From Pseudomaricurvus sp965656525 (GTDB lineage Bacteria > Pseudomonadota > Gammaproteobacteria > Pseudomonadales > Cellvibrionaceae): a stretch of 64,000 nucleotides of DNA. Within the stretch, counting starts at the first letter, position 1, and each line of letters opens with the position of its first letter. A model generated the notes under the pieces. The model made no database searches, was not told the origin of the DNA, and saw only the letters and a program-made list of their open reading frames with translations. The stretch is from positions 1-64,000 of the forward strand of contig CBFHKY010000017.1 of the NCBI GenBank assembly GCA_965656525.1, in the 5' to 3' direction. A program made the position numbers and the translations under genes. Below are positions 18,356 through 26,863 of the stretch, piece after piece.

Positions 18356-19195
18356 TTAAGCCGCGGCGTTTTTTTTGTTGCTCGCTTTTTTCGACTTAGA
18401 ACTTAAGGGCTCTACTTTTCTCTGCTTTTCGTACAAAAACTTCAGAACTTCGGAACGCAAATGGGTGTATTCAGGATCTTCCGCTAATTCGAGACGATGT
18501 CGTGGTCGTTCGAGTTTTACATCCAGAATTTCGCCAACCGTAGCTGATGGACCGTTAGTCATCATGACAATACGATCAGACAGCAGTACGGCTTCATCCA
18601 CGTCGTGAGTAATCATAATCACGGTGTTATTCAGTTCGGCTTGAATCTCCATCAATGAATCCTGCATGTGGGCTCGTGTCAAAGCGTCGAGCGCACCGAA
18701 AGGTTCATCCATCAACAAGACCTCTGGCTCCATAGCCAATGCGCGAGCAATTCCTACGCGTTGCTTCATGCCACCAGAGATTTCGTCGGGGCGTTTGTGC
18801 ATGGCATGATCCATGTGCACCAAATTCAAATTGTGCTCGATCCATTCTTTCTTTTCAGTTTTGCTTTTGCTCTTACCGAACACTTGATTAACCGCCAATT
18901 CAACATTTTCATAAGCTGTTAACCAGGGCAGCAAAGAGTGATTCTGAAACACTACCGCCCTTTCAGGGCCGGGCTCGTTCACTTCTCTTCCATTCAAAAG
19001 CACCCCACCTGTGGAGGCTTGATACAAACCCGCTACGACGTTTAAAACAGTCGACTTACCACAGCCAGAGTGTCCGATCAAAGAGACAAATTCACCTTTA
19101 TCAATTTTCAAACTGACATCTTTAAGTGCCGTAAATGGCCCCTTCGGTGTGGGGAAAACCATGTCGATTCGGCTGATATCTAAGAAAGCATTCAT
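18356..19195 (-). CDS. nrtD: Nitrate ABC transporter ATP-binding protein
   Basis: This is the ATPase of a NrtABCD/TauB-type importer. Walker A LIGHSGCGKSTVLNVVAGL, signature DEISGGMKQRVGIARAL, Walker B VLLMDEPFGALD and the switch His in IMITHDVDEAVLLSDRIVMM are all present. GATGGVLLNGREVNEPG-like spacing and AVVFQNHSLLPWLTAYENV fit the nitrate/sulfonate branch. The ATG at 19195 (GGAG upstream) gives 279 aa. The C terminus is lysine- and alanine-rich (KSKKASNKKNAAA). No fused binding domain (NrtC) is present, so a homodimer of this subunit is expected. Confidence 0.9.
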   Translation of the reverse strand: MNAFLDISRIDMVFPTPKGPFTALKDVSLKIDKGEFVSLIGHSGCGKSTVLNVVAGLYQASTGGVLLNGREVNEPGPERAVVFQNHSLLPWLTAYENVELAVNQVFGKSKSKTEKKEWIEHNLNLVHMDHAMHKRPDEISGGMKQRVGIARALAMEPEVLLMDEPFGALDALTRAHMQDSLMEIQAELNNTVIMITHDVDEAVLLSDRIVMMTNGPSATVGEILDVKLERPRHRLELAEDPEYTHLRSEVLKFLYEKQRKVEPLSSKSKKASNKKNAAA

Positions 19196-19214
19196 ATTTT
19201 TCGTCTCCGTTGAA

Positions 19215-20210
19215 TCAGCGCTCAGCGCTGGATTTGTCCCAAGAAACCACACGCTGAATTTGTAGCATGCCGCGATCTAACAGGAAGCCAATAAAGCCAA
19301 TCACCAACACAGCGGCCATGATTCGAGCCAAAGAATTGGAGCTGCCATTTTGAAATTCATCCCAAACAAATTTACCTAAACCTGGACTTTGGGCCAGCAT
19401 TTCCGCTGCGATTAATACCATCCACGCAATACCAAGGGACAAACGCATGCCGGTAAAAATCATAGGAATGGATGCGGGAAGAACAATTTTTCGAACATGA
19501 GTTAACGCTGGCAGACGCAAAACTTTGCTGACGTTAACCAAATCGCTATCGATGGAAGCCACACCAACCGAGGTATTAATCACCATTGGCCACAAACAAC
19601 ATAAAGTGACAGTAATCATCGAATTTAAAAAAGACTTGGCGATCATTGGGTCTGGAGACACATAGACAGCACTGACCACCATCGTCACTAATGGCAACCA
19701 AGCCAAAGGGGATACAGGTTTAAATATTTGAACGATTGGATTGATTGCTGAGTTCAACGTTTTACTTAAACCCACGGCAATGCCTAAAGGTATCGCTATT
19801 ATGGCGGCGACAAGAAAGCCGCTCATCACCGTAATCAAACTCGTTACAATTTGATCACCAAAAGTTTCTTTACCTGTATAGTCGCGAATTTTTGCATCGT
19901 AAGTTGGGTCTTGAGCTAGACGAGCAGCGTTACGCTTTTCTTGACGGAGATAAAATTTAGATTCTTTTTCTCTCTCGGCGGTATGCTCATTATACAGCGT
20001 ACCAAATTGCTCCCAAACCGCCGACGGTCCAGGAAACTTACCAAGAGAAGTATCAATATTTTGTGAGGCCACAGACCACAACAACAAGAAACCAAGAATT
20101 CCAATTAAAGGGATTACCACCCATTTTGTTGCATCAGATACCGCACCCTTTACTTTGTCGGGCAGCAACTCGCTGCCACTGATTTTTTGAATTAATGTTG
20201 TCGTAGTCAT
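19215..20210 (-). CDS. nrtB: Nitrate ABC transporter permease NrtB
   Basis: This is an inner-membrane permease of the BPD_transp_1 type, 331 aa. After the first membrane helix (VVIPLIGILGFLLLWSVA) there is a charged insertion of about 60 residues, EREKESKFYLRQEKRNAARLAQDP, which is typical of proteobacterial NrtB. Five further helices follow, along with the EAA-type coupling loop RLPALTHVRKIVLPASIPMIFTGMRLSLGIAWMVLIAAEM. It lies 19 bases before nrtD and 27 after nrtA, in one operon. Confidence 0.91.
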   Translation of the reverse strand: MTTTTLIQKISGSELLPDKVKGAVSDATKWVVIPLIGILGFLLLWSVASQNIDTSLGKFPGPSAVWEQFGTLYNEHTAEREKESKFYLRQEKRNAARLAQDPTYDAKIRDYTGKETFGDQIVTSLITVMSGFLVAAIIAIPLGIAVGLSKTLNSAINPIVQIFKPVSPLAWLPLVTMVVSAVYVSPDPMIAKSFLNSMITVTLCCLWPMVINTSVGVASIDSDLVNVSKVLRLPALTHVRKIVLPASIPMIFTGMRLSLGIAWMVLIAAEMLAQSPGLGKFVWDEFQNGSSNSLARIMAAVLVIGFIGFLLDRGMLQIQRVVSWDKSSAER

Positions 20211-20237
20211 CGCCTATTACCTCTCTAGTGGTATTCG

Positions 20238-21614
20238 TTACAGTTTGTCGCCGGCTTTCAGACCAATTGAGAACTTATTGATGTACTCATTGGGTTTAGT
20301 GCCGTCATAAACGATGCCGTCGATAAAGTGCGTTTGTGGATCTCTAAAGCCATCTTCGTCTGCGGCTGGGAAATCTTTTGCATCCGCAAGACCTTCTGCG
20401 ACTAAAGATTCAGCAGCTTTGACGTAAATATCGGGACGGTATACTTTAGCCGCTAGCTCTTTGTACCAGCTGTCAGGTTTATCATCTGGGATTTGTCCCC
20501 AGCGACGCATTTGTGTCATATACCAGATAGCATCGGAATAGTACGGATAGGTGGCAAAGTAACGGAAGAATACGTTGAAATCGGGAACGTCACGCTTGTC
20601 ACCTTTCTCATATTCAAAAGTGCCTGTCATAGAGTTAGCAATGACATCGTAATCCGCACCAACATAGTTGGATTGAGATAAGATTTTTACCGCTTCGGGA
20701 CGATTGGCATTGTTGTTTTCATCCAACCACATGGCTGCGCGAATCATGGCGCGAGTTAGTCGAATGGTCGTGTTCGGGTATTGCTCCGCAAATTCGGCGG
20801 TAATACCAAACACTTTCTCTGGATTGTTTTTCCAAATTTCATAGTCGGTTACCACCGGTACACCAATACCTTTAAAAACGGCTTGCTGGTTCCAAGGTTC
20901 ACCCACGCAGTAACCATAAATCGTGCCGGCTTCTAAAGTGGCAGGCATTTGAGGCGGTGGAGTAACGGACAACAAAGCATCGGCATCGATATAACCGGAA
21001 GTATCGCCTTTATGAGGAGCGTAGTAGCCTGGGTGGATACCGCCTGCTGCCAACCAATAGCGCAGCTCGTAGTTGTGTGTAGATACAGGGAAAACCATGC
21101 CCATTTTGAAGGGCTTCCCTTCGGCTTTATACTTTTCAACAACCGGCTTTAATGCATCGGCTTTAATTGGATGAACAGGACGACCATCAGCCATTTTAGG
21201 AATATTGGGTTTCATTTGATCCCAAATTTCATTAGAAACGGTAATACCGTTACCATTTAAATCCATCGAGAAAGGCGTGATGATGTGAGCTTCGGTACCG
21301 AAACCCATGGTCGCTGCAATCGGCTGGCCTGCTAGCATATGCGCGCCGTCTAAACGACCATCAATAACGCCGTCCAACAAGACTTTCCAGTTGGCTTGCG
21401 CTTCGATCGTGACGTACAGGCCTTCATCTTCAAAATAACCTTGCTCGTAAGCCACAGCAATGGGTGCCATATCAGTCAGTTTAATAAAACCAAATGTCAG
21501 TTCTTCTTTTTCTGGCCAGCCAAGTTCTTTGGCTTGTACCGCTGCAGTGCTCATACCAGCACTCACAACAACCGTAGTTATCACGGCTTGCTTGAAAGTT
21601 TTTAGCCACTTCAT
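20238..21614 (-). CDS. nrtA: Nitrate-binding protein NrtA
   Basis: This is the periplasmic binding protein of the nitrate/nitrite importer, 458 aa, of the NrtA/CmpA family. A Sec signal (AVITTVVVSAGMSTAAVQA) is cut before KELGWPEKEELTFGFIKLTDMAPIAVAYEQGYFEDEG. There is no lipobox, so it should be soluble. Family blocks include LLDGVIDGRLDGAHMLAGQPIAATMGFG, YGYCVGEPWNQQAV and TRAMIRAAMWLDENNN. The signal peptide distinguishes it from the cytoplasmic sensor NasS, which shares the fold. GAGGAAACCCC precedes the ATG. It is the first gene after a sigma-54-type promoter. Confidence 0.92.
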   Translation of the reverse strand: MKWLKTFKQAVITTVVVSAGMSTAAVQAKELGWPEKEELTFGFIKLTDMAPIAVAYEQGYFEDEGLYVTIEAQANWKVLLDGVIDGRLDGAHMLAGQPIAATMGFGTEAHIITPFSMDLNGNGITVSNEIWDQMKPNIPKMADGRPVHPIKADALKPVVEKYKAEGKPFKMGMVFPVSTHNYELRYWLAAGGIHPGYYAPHKGDTSGYIDADALLSVTPPPQMPATLEAGTIYGYCVGEPWNQQAVFKGIGVPVVTDYEIWKNNPEKVFGITAEFAEQYPNTTIRLTRAMIRAAMWLDENNNANRPEAVKILSQSNYVGADYDVIANSMTGTFEYEKGDKRDVPDFNVFFRYFATYPYYSDAIWYMTQMRRWGQIPDDKPDSWYKELAAKVYRPDIYVKAAESLVAEGLADAKDFPAADEDGFRDPQTHFIDGIVYDGTKPNEYINKFSIGLKAGDKL

Positions 21615-21641
21615 GGGGTTTCCTCGCTAACAGGTAAATGG

Positions 21642-21694
21642 GGCACTGCTTTATAGAGCCAGCTATGAATCATCGCTTTATTGAATCGAGTGCC
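21642..21694 (-). promoter_or_regulatory. Paired segments in the nrtA leader RNA
   Basis: AGTGCC/GGCACT repeats at 21689-21694 and 21642-21647 can close a domain of about 50 bases just before the nrtA ribosome-binding site. The leader is about 160 bases, long enough for an ANTAR-controlled antiterminator, and a NasT gene is nearby. I do not see a clear U-tract terminator or convincing hexaloop pair, so this is only a candidate. Confidence 0.25.
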
Positions 21695-21786
21695 TTGCGC
21701 TTTTGGGACAGCTGATAAAGATATCTCTGTGTGTTGCCTAACCATCGCCTTTGATTGCTGGGCACGAGTACAGATGACAGTGATAA

Positions 21787-21802
21787 TGCATCGAGCATGC
21801 CA
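21787..21802 (-). promoter_or_regulatory. Sigma-54 promoter of the nrtA operon
   Basis: The minus strand reads TGGCATGCTCGATGCA against the consensus TGGCAC-N5-TTGCA. GG and GC are separated by exactly 10 bases and only two consensus bases differ. The start of transcription would lie near 21776, giving a leader of about 160 bases. Nitrate assimilation genes are commonly driven by RpoN with NtrC; a convincing NtrC dyad was not found upstream. Confidence 0.7.
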
Positions 21803-22223
21803 ACACCATTAATGCACTAAAATTTATGGGCCCAGCAGCCAAATACAGATAAAACGCACCACAAAAATACAAAACAACACCAAAATGAATCACAAAAAGT
21901 TGTATTTTCTTTTGCCGACCTTTACGTGCCACACAAAACCCACCCCAAAACTGTGCGTAAAGCACTAACTTGAAGCGTAAAACCGAAAAAAGGGTATTTA
22001 TTCATCAAAACTGAAGAGAAATAAAAAATGAAGAAAAAGCGAACGGAACGAGAAAAGAGCCAGACACCATAATGATGCAGAACCCCAATATCGTAAAAAT
22101 CAAACTCTCGCAGACGCACAAACATCTTGAACGACAGGGTTATATAAAAATCATCAAAAGGTAGGTAAACGAGCGAGACCTAAAGGTTGCTAAAGCCTCG
22201 TAGCCATCAGAAAAGCCGGTCAG
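21803..22223. other. AT-rich intergenic stretch upstream of the nrtA promoter
   Basis: About 420 bases with no supported gene. Short open frames on the minus strand (21738-21965 and 21922-22125) lack ribosome-binding sites and family likeness. The stretch is where enhancer sites for the sigma-54 promoter would be expected; only half-sites (TGGTGC) are visible. Confidence 0.5.
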
Positions 22224-23045
22224 TTAATGCCACTGTAGCTCTTTTACCAGCTGATCAAACTTAGCCAACAGCCCATCCAGCGCATCGGTGGCAATACGGA
22301 AGAAGACATTTGGGTCAATGTCTGGGGAATCCACGATCAGCTGCTCCTGGATACACGTGATCAAGACAGAAATTTTGGCAGACTGCTCTGAGTCGACACC
22401 GATCTCCTTCCACAATCTCTGTACATTATTCTCAATCTGCTGGCATAAGAAATTCAGCCGAATGCGCGACACACTGTCACAGTGTGCTGCCGCTGAAACA
22501 CCGGTACCAATGGCACGTGCTTGCCCGATATGCTCAGCGGCCGCCAGCAGTTCACGCCAATACAAATGCAAAGGTCTGTTTGAAGCACTTTTCAATAACA
22601 GAAGCTCGCAGTCTTGAGCAAGGTCATCAATCAAATACAAAATATTTTTGATCAAGTGGTTGTGCTGACTTAAATTATTTTCAACGCCGGTTGTTTTGTA
22701 GTTACCCGCAAGACGAGCCCAATGCTGGGTAATACCCTGCCAACGAGAGTTTTCTTCGATAACCTCGTCCACGTTCGCTATGCTGGCAATATCACGGCTC
22801 ACCAATTGCTGTAGGCTTGCGATATCTCGCTCCAGATGCCCCCCTCCATTTAGGTATCCTGTTGATAGACCGCGGTGTTTCTGCACATTCGCCAATAGCA
22901 CACGCAAACTGAACAACCACTGCAACCCCTTTTCTTGGTTTAGTTTGCGATTCCGACCTTGCTGGGTACGAATCACCAGCATCAATACAACTAAGCAGCC
23001 ACCCACGATCGCAACCGTTCCCAAGGGCGAGTATACATCCGTCAT
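22224..23045 (-). CDS. Membrane-anchored NIT-domain (nitrate/nitrite sensing) protein
   Basis: A 273-residue protein with one N-terminal membrane helix (LGTVAIVGGCLVVLMLVI, residues 8-25) followed by the basic stretch RTQQGRNRK, which predicts a cytoplasmic C-terminal part. The rest is all-helical and matches the NIT domain, with the hallmark LLANVQKHRGLSTGYLNGG near residue 55 and a second helical bundle. NIT domains bind nitrate or nitrite in NasR. The ATG at 23045 overlaps the MCP stop (ATGA) and has AAGGAG upstream, indicating translational coupling. No output domain is present, so it probably signals through the MCP partner. The ligand is inferred from family and neighbours. Confidence 0.8.
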   Translation of the reverse strand: MTDVYSPLGTVAIVGGCLVVLMLVIRTQQGRNRKLNQEKGLQWLFSLRVLLANVQKHRGLSTGYLNGGGHLERDIASLQQLVSRDIASIANVDEVIEENSRWQGITQHWARLAGNYKTTGVENNLSQHNHLIKNILYLIDDLAQDCELLLLKSASNRPLHLYWRELLAAAEHIGQARAIGTGVSAAAHCDSVSRIRLNFLCQQIENNVQRLWKEIGVDSEQSAKISVLITCIQEQLIVDSPDIDPNVFFRIATDALDGLLAKFDQLVKELQWH

Positions 23046-24184
23046 TGTTGTGCTCCTTGGCGCTGGCAAAGCCCATAAAGATGTGAAGCGATCGCTGAAG
23101 AGCGCTCAGCCACAGTTGAATTTTCAGTGGCCCCAAGAGCGACTTCCTCAACTTGAGAAGACATATCACGAGCCGCATCGCTTTGCTGGCCGGCAGCATC
23201 AGTAATCATTTGCACCATTGATGATACCGTTTGTGTATGCTCCGCTATTTCCATTAAAACCCCTTCCGCTTCCTCGGCATCCACCAACGTCAATCGAGTC
23301 GCACTGAGAACGCCATCCATGCTGCTTTTCAATGCCGCCATTTGGGTTTGCATTTGATCGAGAATCTGAGAAATCTCTTGAGATGAGTCATAGCTGCGAC
23401 TTGCCAGCGCCCTGACTTCATCGGCGACGACAGCAAAACCTCTGCCTTGATCTCCTGCTCGTGCGGCCTCGATAGCCGCGTTTAAAGCTAATAAATTGGT
23501 TTGTTCCGCAATAGCACGAATCATAGACGACACCGATGACACCGTAGTGGTTTTTTCATCCAACATGCCCAGCTGCTCATAGGCCCCGTCAACGCAATCG
23601 CCTACCTCACGCATGTGCTCGCGCACCTCGCTGATTCTCTCTCGCCCTTTTTCACCGGCGTGATAGCTCTGTAAGGCAGACTGCTGCGTTTCCTGCATGC
23701 GCATGCTGACCTCTTCAATACTGTGGCTGATTTCAGTCACCGCCGCTGCGATCGATGCCGTAGCCTGTGACTGTAACGATGTATTGGCCGCCAATGTATC
23801 AGATGTTTCCGACAGTTCTTTAGCCGAGTAGCCAATTTCGGTAACAACTTGGTGGAAACCATCAACCTGACGGCGGCCTTTAGTCGCCAAATGAAACACC
23901 TCTACGCCGCCCTCAGCAACAAGCTGCTCTACAGCATCCACCAACTGTTGCTGGTTCATCAGGTCTAGGTGGTTAAGCACGCCATACAATTGCTTTTGGT
24001 CTTGCTGTAAAAGCCATAGACTTCCTAAAGATACATACGCTACAAAAACCAGCGCAAGAACACTCCAAACGATTGGCATCTGCGCAACGATGCTCGCAGC
24101 CGCCAGCAAAAACAACAATAAAAGACTGCAAACGGAGCCCTTAGGACCCACTAACTTTAACCATGTGCGAAGTGCACTTAACAT
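23042..24184 (-). CDS. Methyl-accepting chemotaxis protein without a ligand-binding domain
   Basis: A 380-residue transducer. Two closely spaced membrane helices (residues about 17-35 and 38-58) are joined by only a few residues, so there is no periplasmic sensor domain. A short linker leads to the long coiled-coil signalling domain. The conserved tip reads IRAIAEQTNLLALNAAIEAARAGDQGRGFAVVADEVRALASRS. There is no C-terminal methylesterase/transferase tether pentapeptide. It is translationally coupled to the NIT-domain gene, which may supply the missing sensor. It should feed a CheA/CheW array not encoded in this window. Confidence 0.9.
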   Translation of the reverse strand: MLSALRTWLKLVGPKGSVCSLLLLFLLAAASIVAQMPIVWSVLALVFVAYVSLGSLWLLQQDQKQLYGVLNHLDLMNQQQLVDAVEQLVAEGGVEVFHLATKGRRQVDGFHQVVTEIGYSAKELSETSDTLAANTSLQSQATASIAAAVTEISHSIEEVSMRMQETQQSALQSYHAGEKGRERISEVREHMREVGDCVDGAYEQLGMLDEKTTTVSSVSSMIRAIAEQTNLLALNAAIEAARAGDQGRGFAVVADEVRALASRSYDSSQEISQILDQMQTQMAALKSSMDGVLSATRLTLVDAEEAEGVLMEIAEHTQTVSSMVQMITDAAGQQSDAARDMSSQVEEVALGATENSTVAERSSAIASHLYGLCQRQGAQQ

Positions 24185-24402
24185 GATAATCCTTTCATAT
24201 CTTCATCGGTGAACAGAGGTCGAGCCACACTTAAACACGTATACCGCTCACGATGCGTCAAGTATTCGCCCCCAAATAAACACGAGAGTGTTTTACTTCT
24301 TTTGCGGCCAAAATAAAAAAAACTGAAAAGACTTTTTATGCCAAGCAGTGACCATGAAATGAAACCCCACCGACCTAAGCCTACTGAGTTATGCTTACGT
24401 AC

Positions 24403-24999
24403 CTAACGTGCTTTGGGATAAGATTCTGACACAAGCTCGATAACTCTATGAGCAATGACCACCAACGACTTGCCTTGGTTCATGGCCATTTTTCTTAGAG
24501 TGGCGTAAGCGTCTTGCTCACTCAACCCCTGAGTCTGCATCAATAAACCCTTGGCCTGATCAATGATTTTACGCTCTGCAAGTTTATTTTTTGTCTGCAC
24601 CAATTCGTGACGCAAGGCTTCCTGTGCTTGAAAGCGAGTAACTGCCTCAGAGATCAGACTGTATAAGCGGTGCTGACGACGATCATCCACAACATAAGCG
24701 CTGACACCAGCACGAACCATAGACTCAATCAGTTCAGGGGTGTCTTCAGTCACAAAAACCACTACCGCTAACGGGCAAATATCATGAATACTTTTAAACA
24801 GGTGTATCAAGGAAGGTTTTAAGGTCGCGGTGTTCACGACTAAGCAATCGGGGCGATGAAGATCAAGTTGCAACAACAATTTGTCATCGTTTCTTAGTGT
24901 TTCCAGAACATTAAACGTGCACAACTGTAAATCAGGATACAGCTGTGCACTGCTTCCAAGTTCCGTATCTAGCAGCAGTAATGTTTTGCACTCTCTCAT
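24403..24999 (-). CDS. nasT: ANTAR-domain antiterminator NasT
   Basis: A 198-residue regulator with an N-terminal receiver-like domain and a C-terminal ANTAR RNA-binding domain. The ANTAR part reads KLAERKIIDQAKGLLMQTQGLSEQDAYATLRKMAMNQGKSLVVIAHRVIELV, including the conserved Ala and aromatic positions. The receiver lacks a normal acidic pocket: the N terminus is LLLLDTELG and the acceptor region is CLVVNTAT. It may therefore not be phosphorylated, as in other NasT proteins. NasT relieves leader-RNA termination of nitrate assimilation genes, normally under control of NasS. No nasS is seen here. The upstream gene order points to a nitrate regulon. Confidence 0.88.
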   Translation of the reverse strand: MRECKTLLLLDTELGSSAQLYPDLQLCTFNVLETLRNDDKLLLQLDLHRPDCLVVNTATLKPSLIHLFKSIHDICPLAVVVFVTEDTPELIESMVRAGVSAYVVDDRRQHRLYSLISEAVTRFQAQEALRHELVQTKNKLAERKIIDQAKGLLMQTQGLSEQDAYATLRKMAMNQGKSLVVIAHRVIELVSESYPKAR

Positions 25000-25304
25000 G
25001 TGTCGTCCTTCACTCTAGTCATCCTATCTGGAGCTTTCTGAACGTTACAACTTGACGAACAGTAGAAACCACAGCGAAAAACATGCCATTCGAACGCTCA
25101 CCGAAGAGTTTTATCCAAATATCAGATCAGACTGACAAAAAATACCTCATGAACCAGCAAACCGATCAATACGATACAATAAGATGACAAGCAGAGGGAA
25201 AAGAACGGTGCGGCTGACGGGAAATCTAAGCACCACAGATTACCATTAAGTCACGACGTCGAATAAATCGCACCTCAAAATGGCAACTGGAAGCAATGTG
25301 ACAA
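25000..25304. other. Intergenic stretch between nasT and rimI
   Basis: About 300 bases without a supported gene or clear terminator. It must contain the nasT promoter, but no strong consensus boxes were recognised. Confidence 0.5.
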
Positions 25305-25844
25305 TCACACCGAGGGAAACAACTCCATCGCCATGAGAAGCGCGTCTTCTCCGCCGGTGTCTGATGGGTAATAATTGGGTCTTACTCCGATTTCTGAAAA
25401 ACCGGCGTTTTCGTAAAGAGTGATGGCCGGCGTGTTAGAAGCCCTGACCTCCAAAAACATACGCTCAGCGTGGCTTGCAAGTTGCTGTAGAACTTTATCC
25501 AGAACCCGGCCACCAATGCCTGCACCCTGCCAAGCCGGCGAGACCACAAAATTGATAAGCTCTGACTCTCCCGCCACCAGCGACACCAATGCAAACATGA
25601 CTAATTCATCATCAATACAGCCCTGTACAGCGTGGTAACGGGACAAACATGACACCAGTTGCTTACGACTCATAGGGTGCGAATGCGCCGCCTGCTCGAT
25701 TGAGTACAGCGCACTTAATAAGCCTCCCTGTGCAGATTGAGTCTCGGGATCAGCATTGGGAAATCGGTCAATAGACGTTAACTCAACCTGGCGGCCATCG
25801 ATCAAACTCACAGGACAAGCATGGGGAAACAACACGTCCATCAT
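25305..25844 (-). CDS. rimI: Ribosomal protein S18-alanine N-acetyltransferase RimI
   Basis: This GNAT enzyme acetylates the N-terminal Ala of ribosomal protein S18. The acetyl-CoA loop is seen in VSPAWQGAGIGGRVLDKVL, and the family-specific block is MFLEVRASNTPAITLYENAGFSEIGVRPNYYP followed by EDALLMAMEL. The ATG at 25844 overlaps the stop of the HolD-like gene (ATGA). This gives 179 aa, about 30 longer than E. coli RimI because of an N-terminal extension. The pairing with a holD-type gene is the same as in E. coli, which supports both names. Confidence 0.88.
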   Translation of the reverse strand: MMDVLFPHACPVSLIDGRQVELTSIDRFPNADPETQSAQGGLLSALYSIEQAAHSHPMSRKQLVSCLSRYHAVQGCIDDELVMFALVSLVAGESELINFVVSPAWQGAGIGGRVLDKVLQQLASHAERMFLEVRASNTPAITLYENAGFSEIGVRPNYYPSDTGGEDALLMAMELFPSV

Positions 25845-26812
25845 ACACGCCGCAAAAACTGAATCGATTCCCACACACGAGCTTTGACAGTGGGCTGTAA
25901 TAACATGTCCGACAACGAAGGAACAACAACGCCTTTCACATTGGTATCCGCAACGTTCACCAACTGCCCTATACTCGACTCCAGCGATTCTAGAGGCGAC
26001 CCATTACTATCAATAGATGACCCGCGACTGTCTTCAGGAGTCACCCCAGCCGCCATTAAGTAGTGACAGGCGTCCTCCCCCATTAGCATGACATGCTGGA
26101 GAGGCTTGCTCTCGTGCATCGCCTCTAGCATCGCCCATGAACTTTCGCGGGCCTCGGTTTCACCTTGGGGGGTGTAGCGATCTTGCGTCATTGGCCAGCG
26201 TAAAATATCCGGTTGTGGCAATGCATCCACTGGGACACCTAAAGCACGCAATATATTGAGTAACAACGTATCTGTCGGCAATGCCAGTTCTGCACGACGA
26301 CTGTCTACCACCAGCAGAGCTTCATCCACACGCCAAAATGTGAGCGCAAATCGTGGTGTCGATGCCGTGTTTGCAACGGGCTTTTTCGACGGTGCGGGCT
26401 CACGCCTCAGTGCATCTTGACTTGGTATTGAACGGTCTTGTTCTGGGCGGCTCTGCAGAGGGCTATGTTCAGATGCTTTCTGCATTGCATGAGGCTTTGC
26501 AGTTGAACTGCTGAGTGCCTCTAATACAGAACTGCTTGGGCTGCGGGGCGCAGGAGTTACTGATGGCGAGACTGGCATCCCTTCCACTGAAGCGCTCTGC
26601 GGCTTGACGACAGAGCGGCTCACTTGTGAGTCCGTATCTGAGGTCACCAAAGGGGGCGTGGCAGGAGAAGAACCAAGAGCAGCAGGCGGTATTGACACTG
26701 GCCTGACGGGTGCGCAGGCGACTGAAGGTCGTGCCGCCACCAATTGCAGCCTCGGCATATAAGAATCCACCCCCAAAGCCTCAAGGTATTGCATGCGTTG
26801 CTGCTCGTTCAT
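25841..26812 (-). CDS. HolD-like protein (DNA polymerase III psi) with low-complexity linker
   Basis: A 323-residue protein. The N terminus MNEQQRMQYLEALGVDSYMPRLQL resembles the short clamp-loader-binding peptide of psi subunits. Residues about 30-150 are a Pro/Ser/Ala-rich, probably disordered linker. The C-terminal part, from FALTFWRVDEALLVVDSR, looks folded and contains LPTDTLLLNILRALGV, LRWPM and HVMLMGEDACHYLM, as expected for the chi-binding domain. E. coli HolD is only 137 aa, so the linker is an expansion. It directly precedes and overlaps rimI, as in E. coli. The assignment rests on synteny and weak similarity. Confidence 0.6.
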   Translation of the reverse strand: MNEQQRMQYLEALGVDSYMPRLQLVAARPSVACAPVRPVSIPPAALGSSPATPPLVTSDTDSQVSRSVVKPQSASVEGMPVSPSVTPAPRSPSSSVLEALSSSTAKPHAMQKASEHSPLQSRPEQDRSIPSQDALRREPAPSKKPVANTASTPRFALTFWRVDEALLVVDSRRAELALPTDTLLLNILRALGVPVDALPQPDILRWPMTQDRYTPQGETEARESSWAMLEAMHESKPLQHVMLMGEDACHYLMAAGVTPEDSRGSSIDSNGSPLESLESSIGQLVNVADTNVKGVVVPSLSDMLLQPTVKARVWESIQFLRRV

Positions 26813-26863
26813 GAATCCCTCAAGGTTGTTGCCTAGATCGGCAATCAGGGTGGATTAAATTAT

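Noticed and set aside
21841..21960. NtrC enhancer dyads upstream of the nrtA promoter
   Set aside because: Only half-sites such as TGGTGC were found; no full GCAC-N7-GTGC dyad.
21738..22125. Two short minus-strand open frames upstream of nrtA
   Set aside because: They lack ribosome sites, and the first overlaps the sigma-54 promoter and leader.
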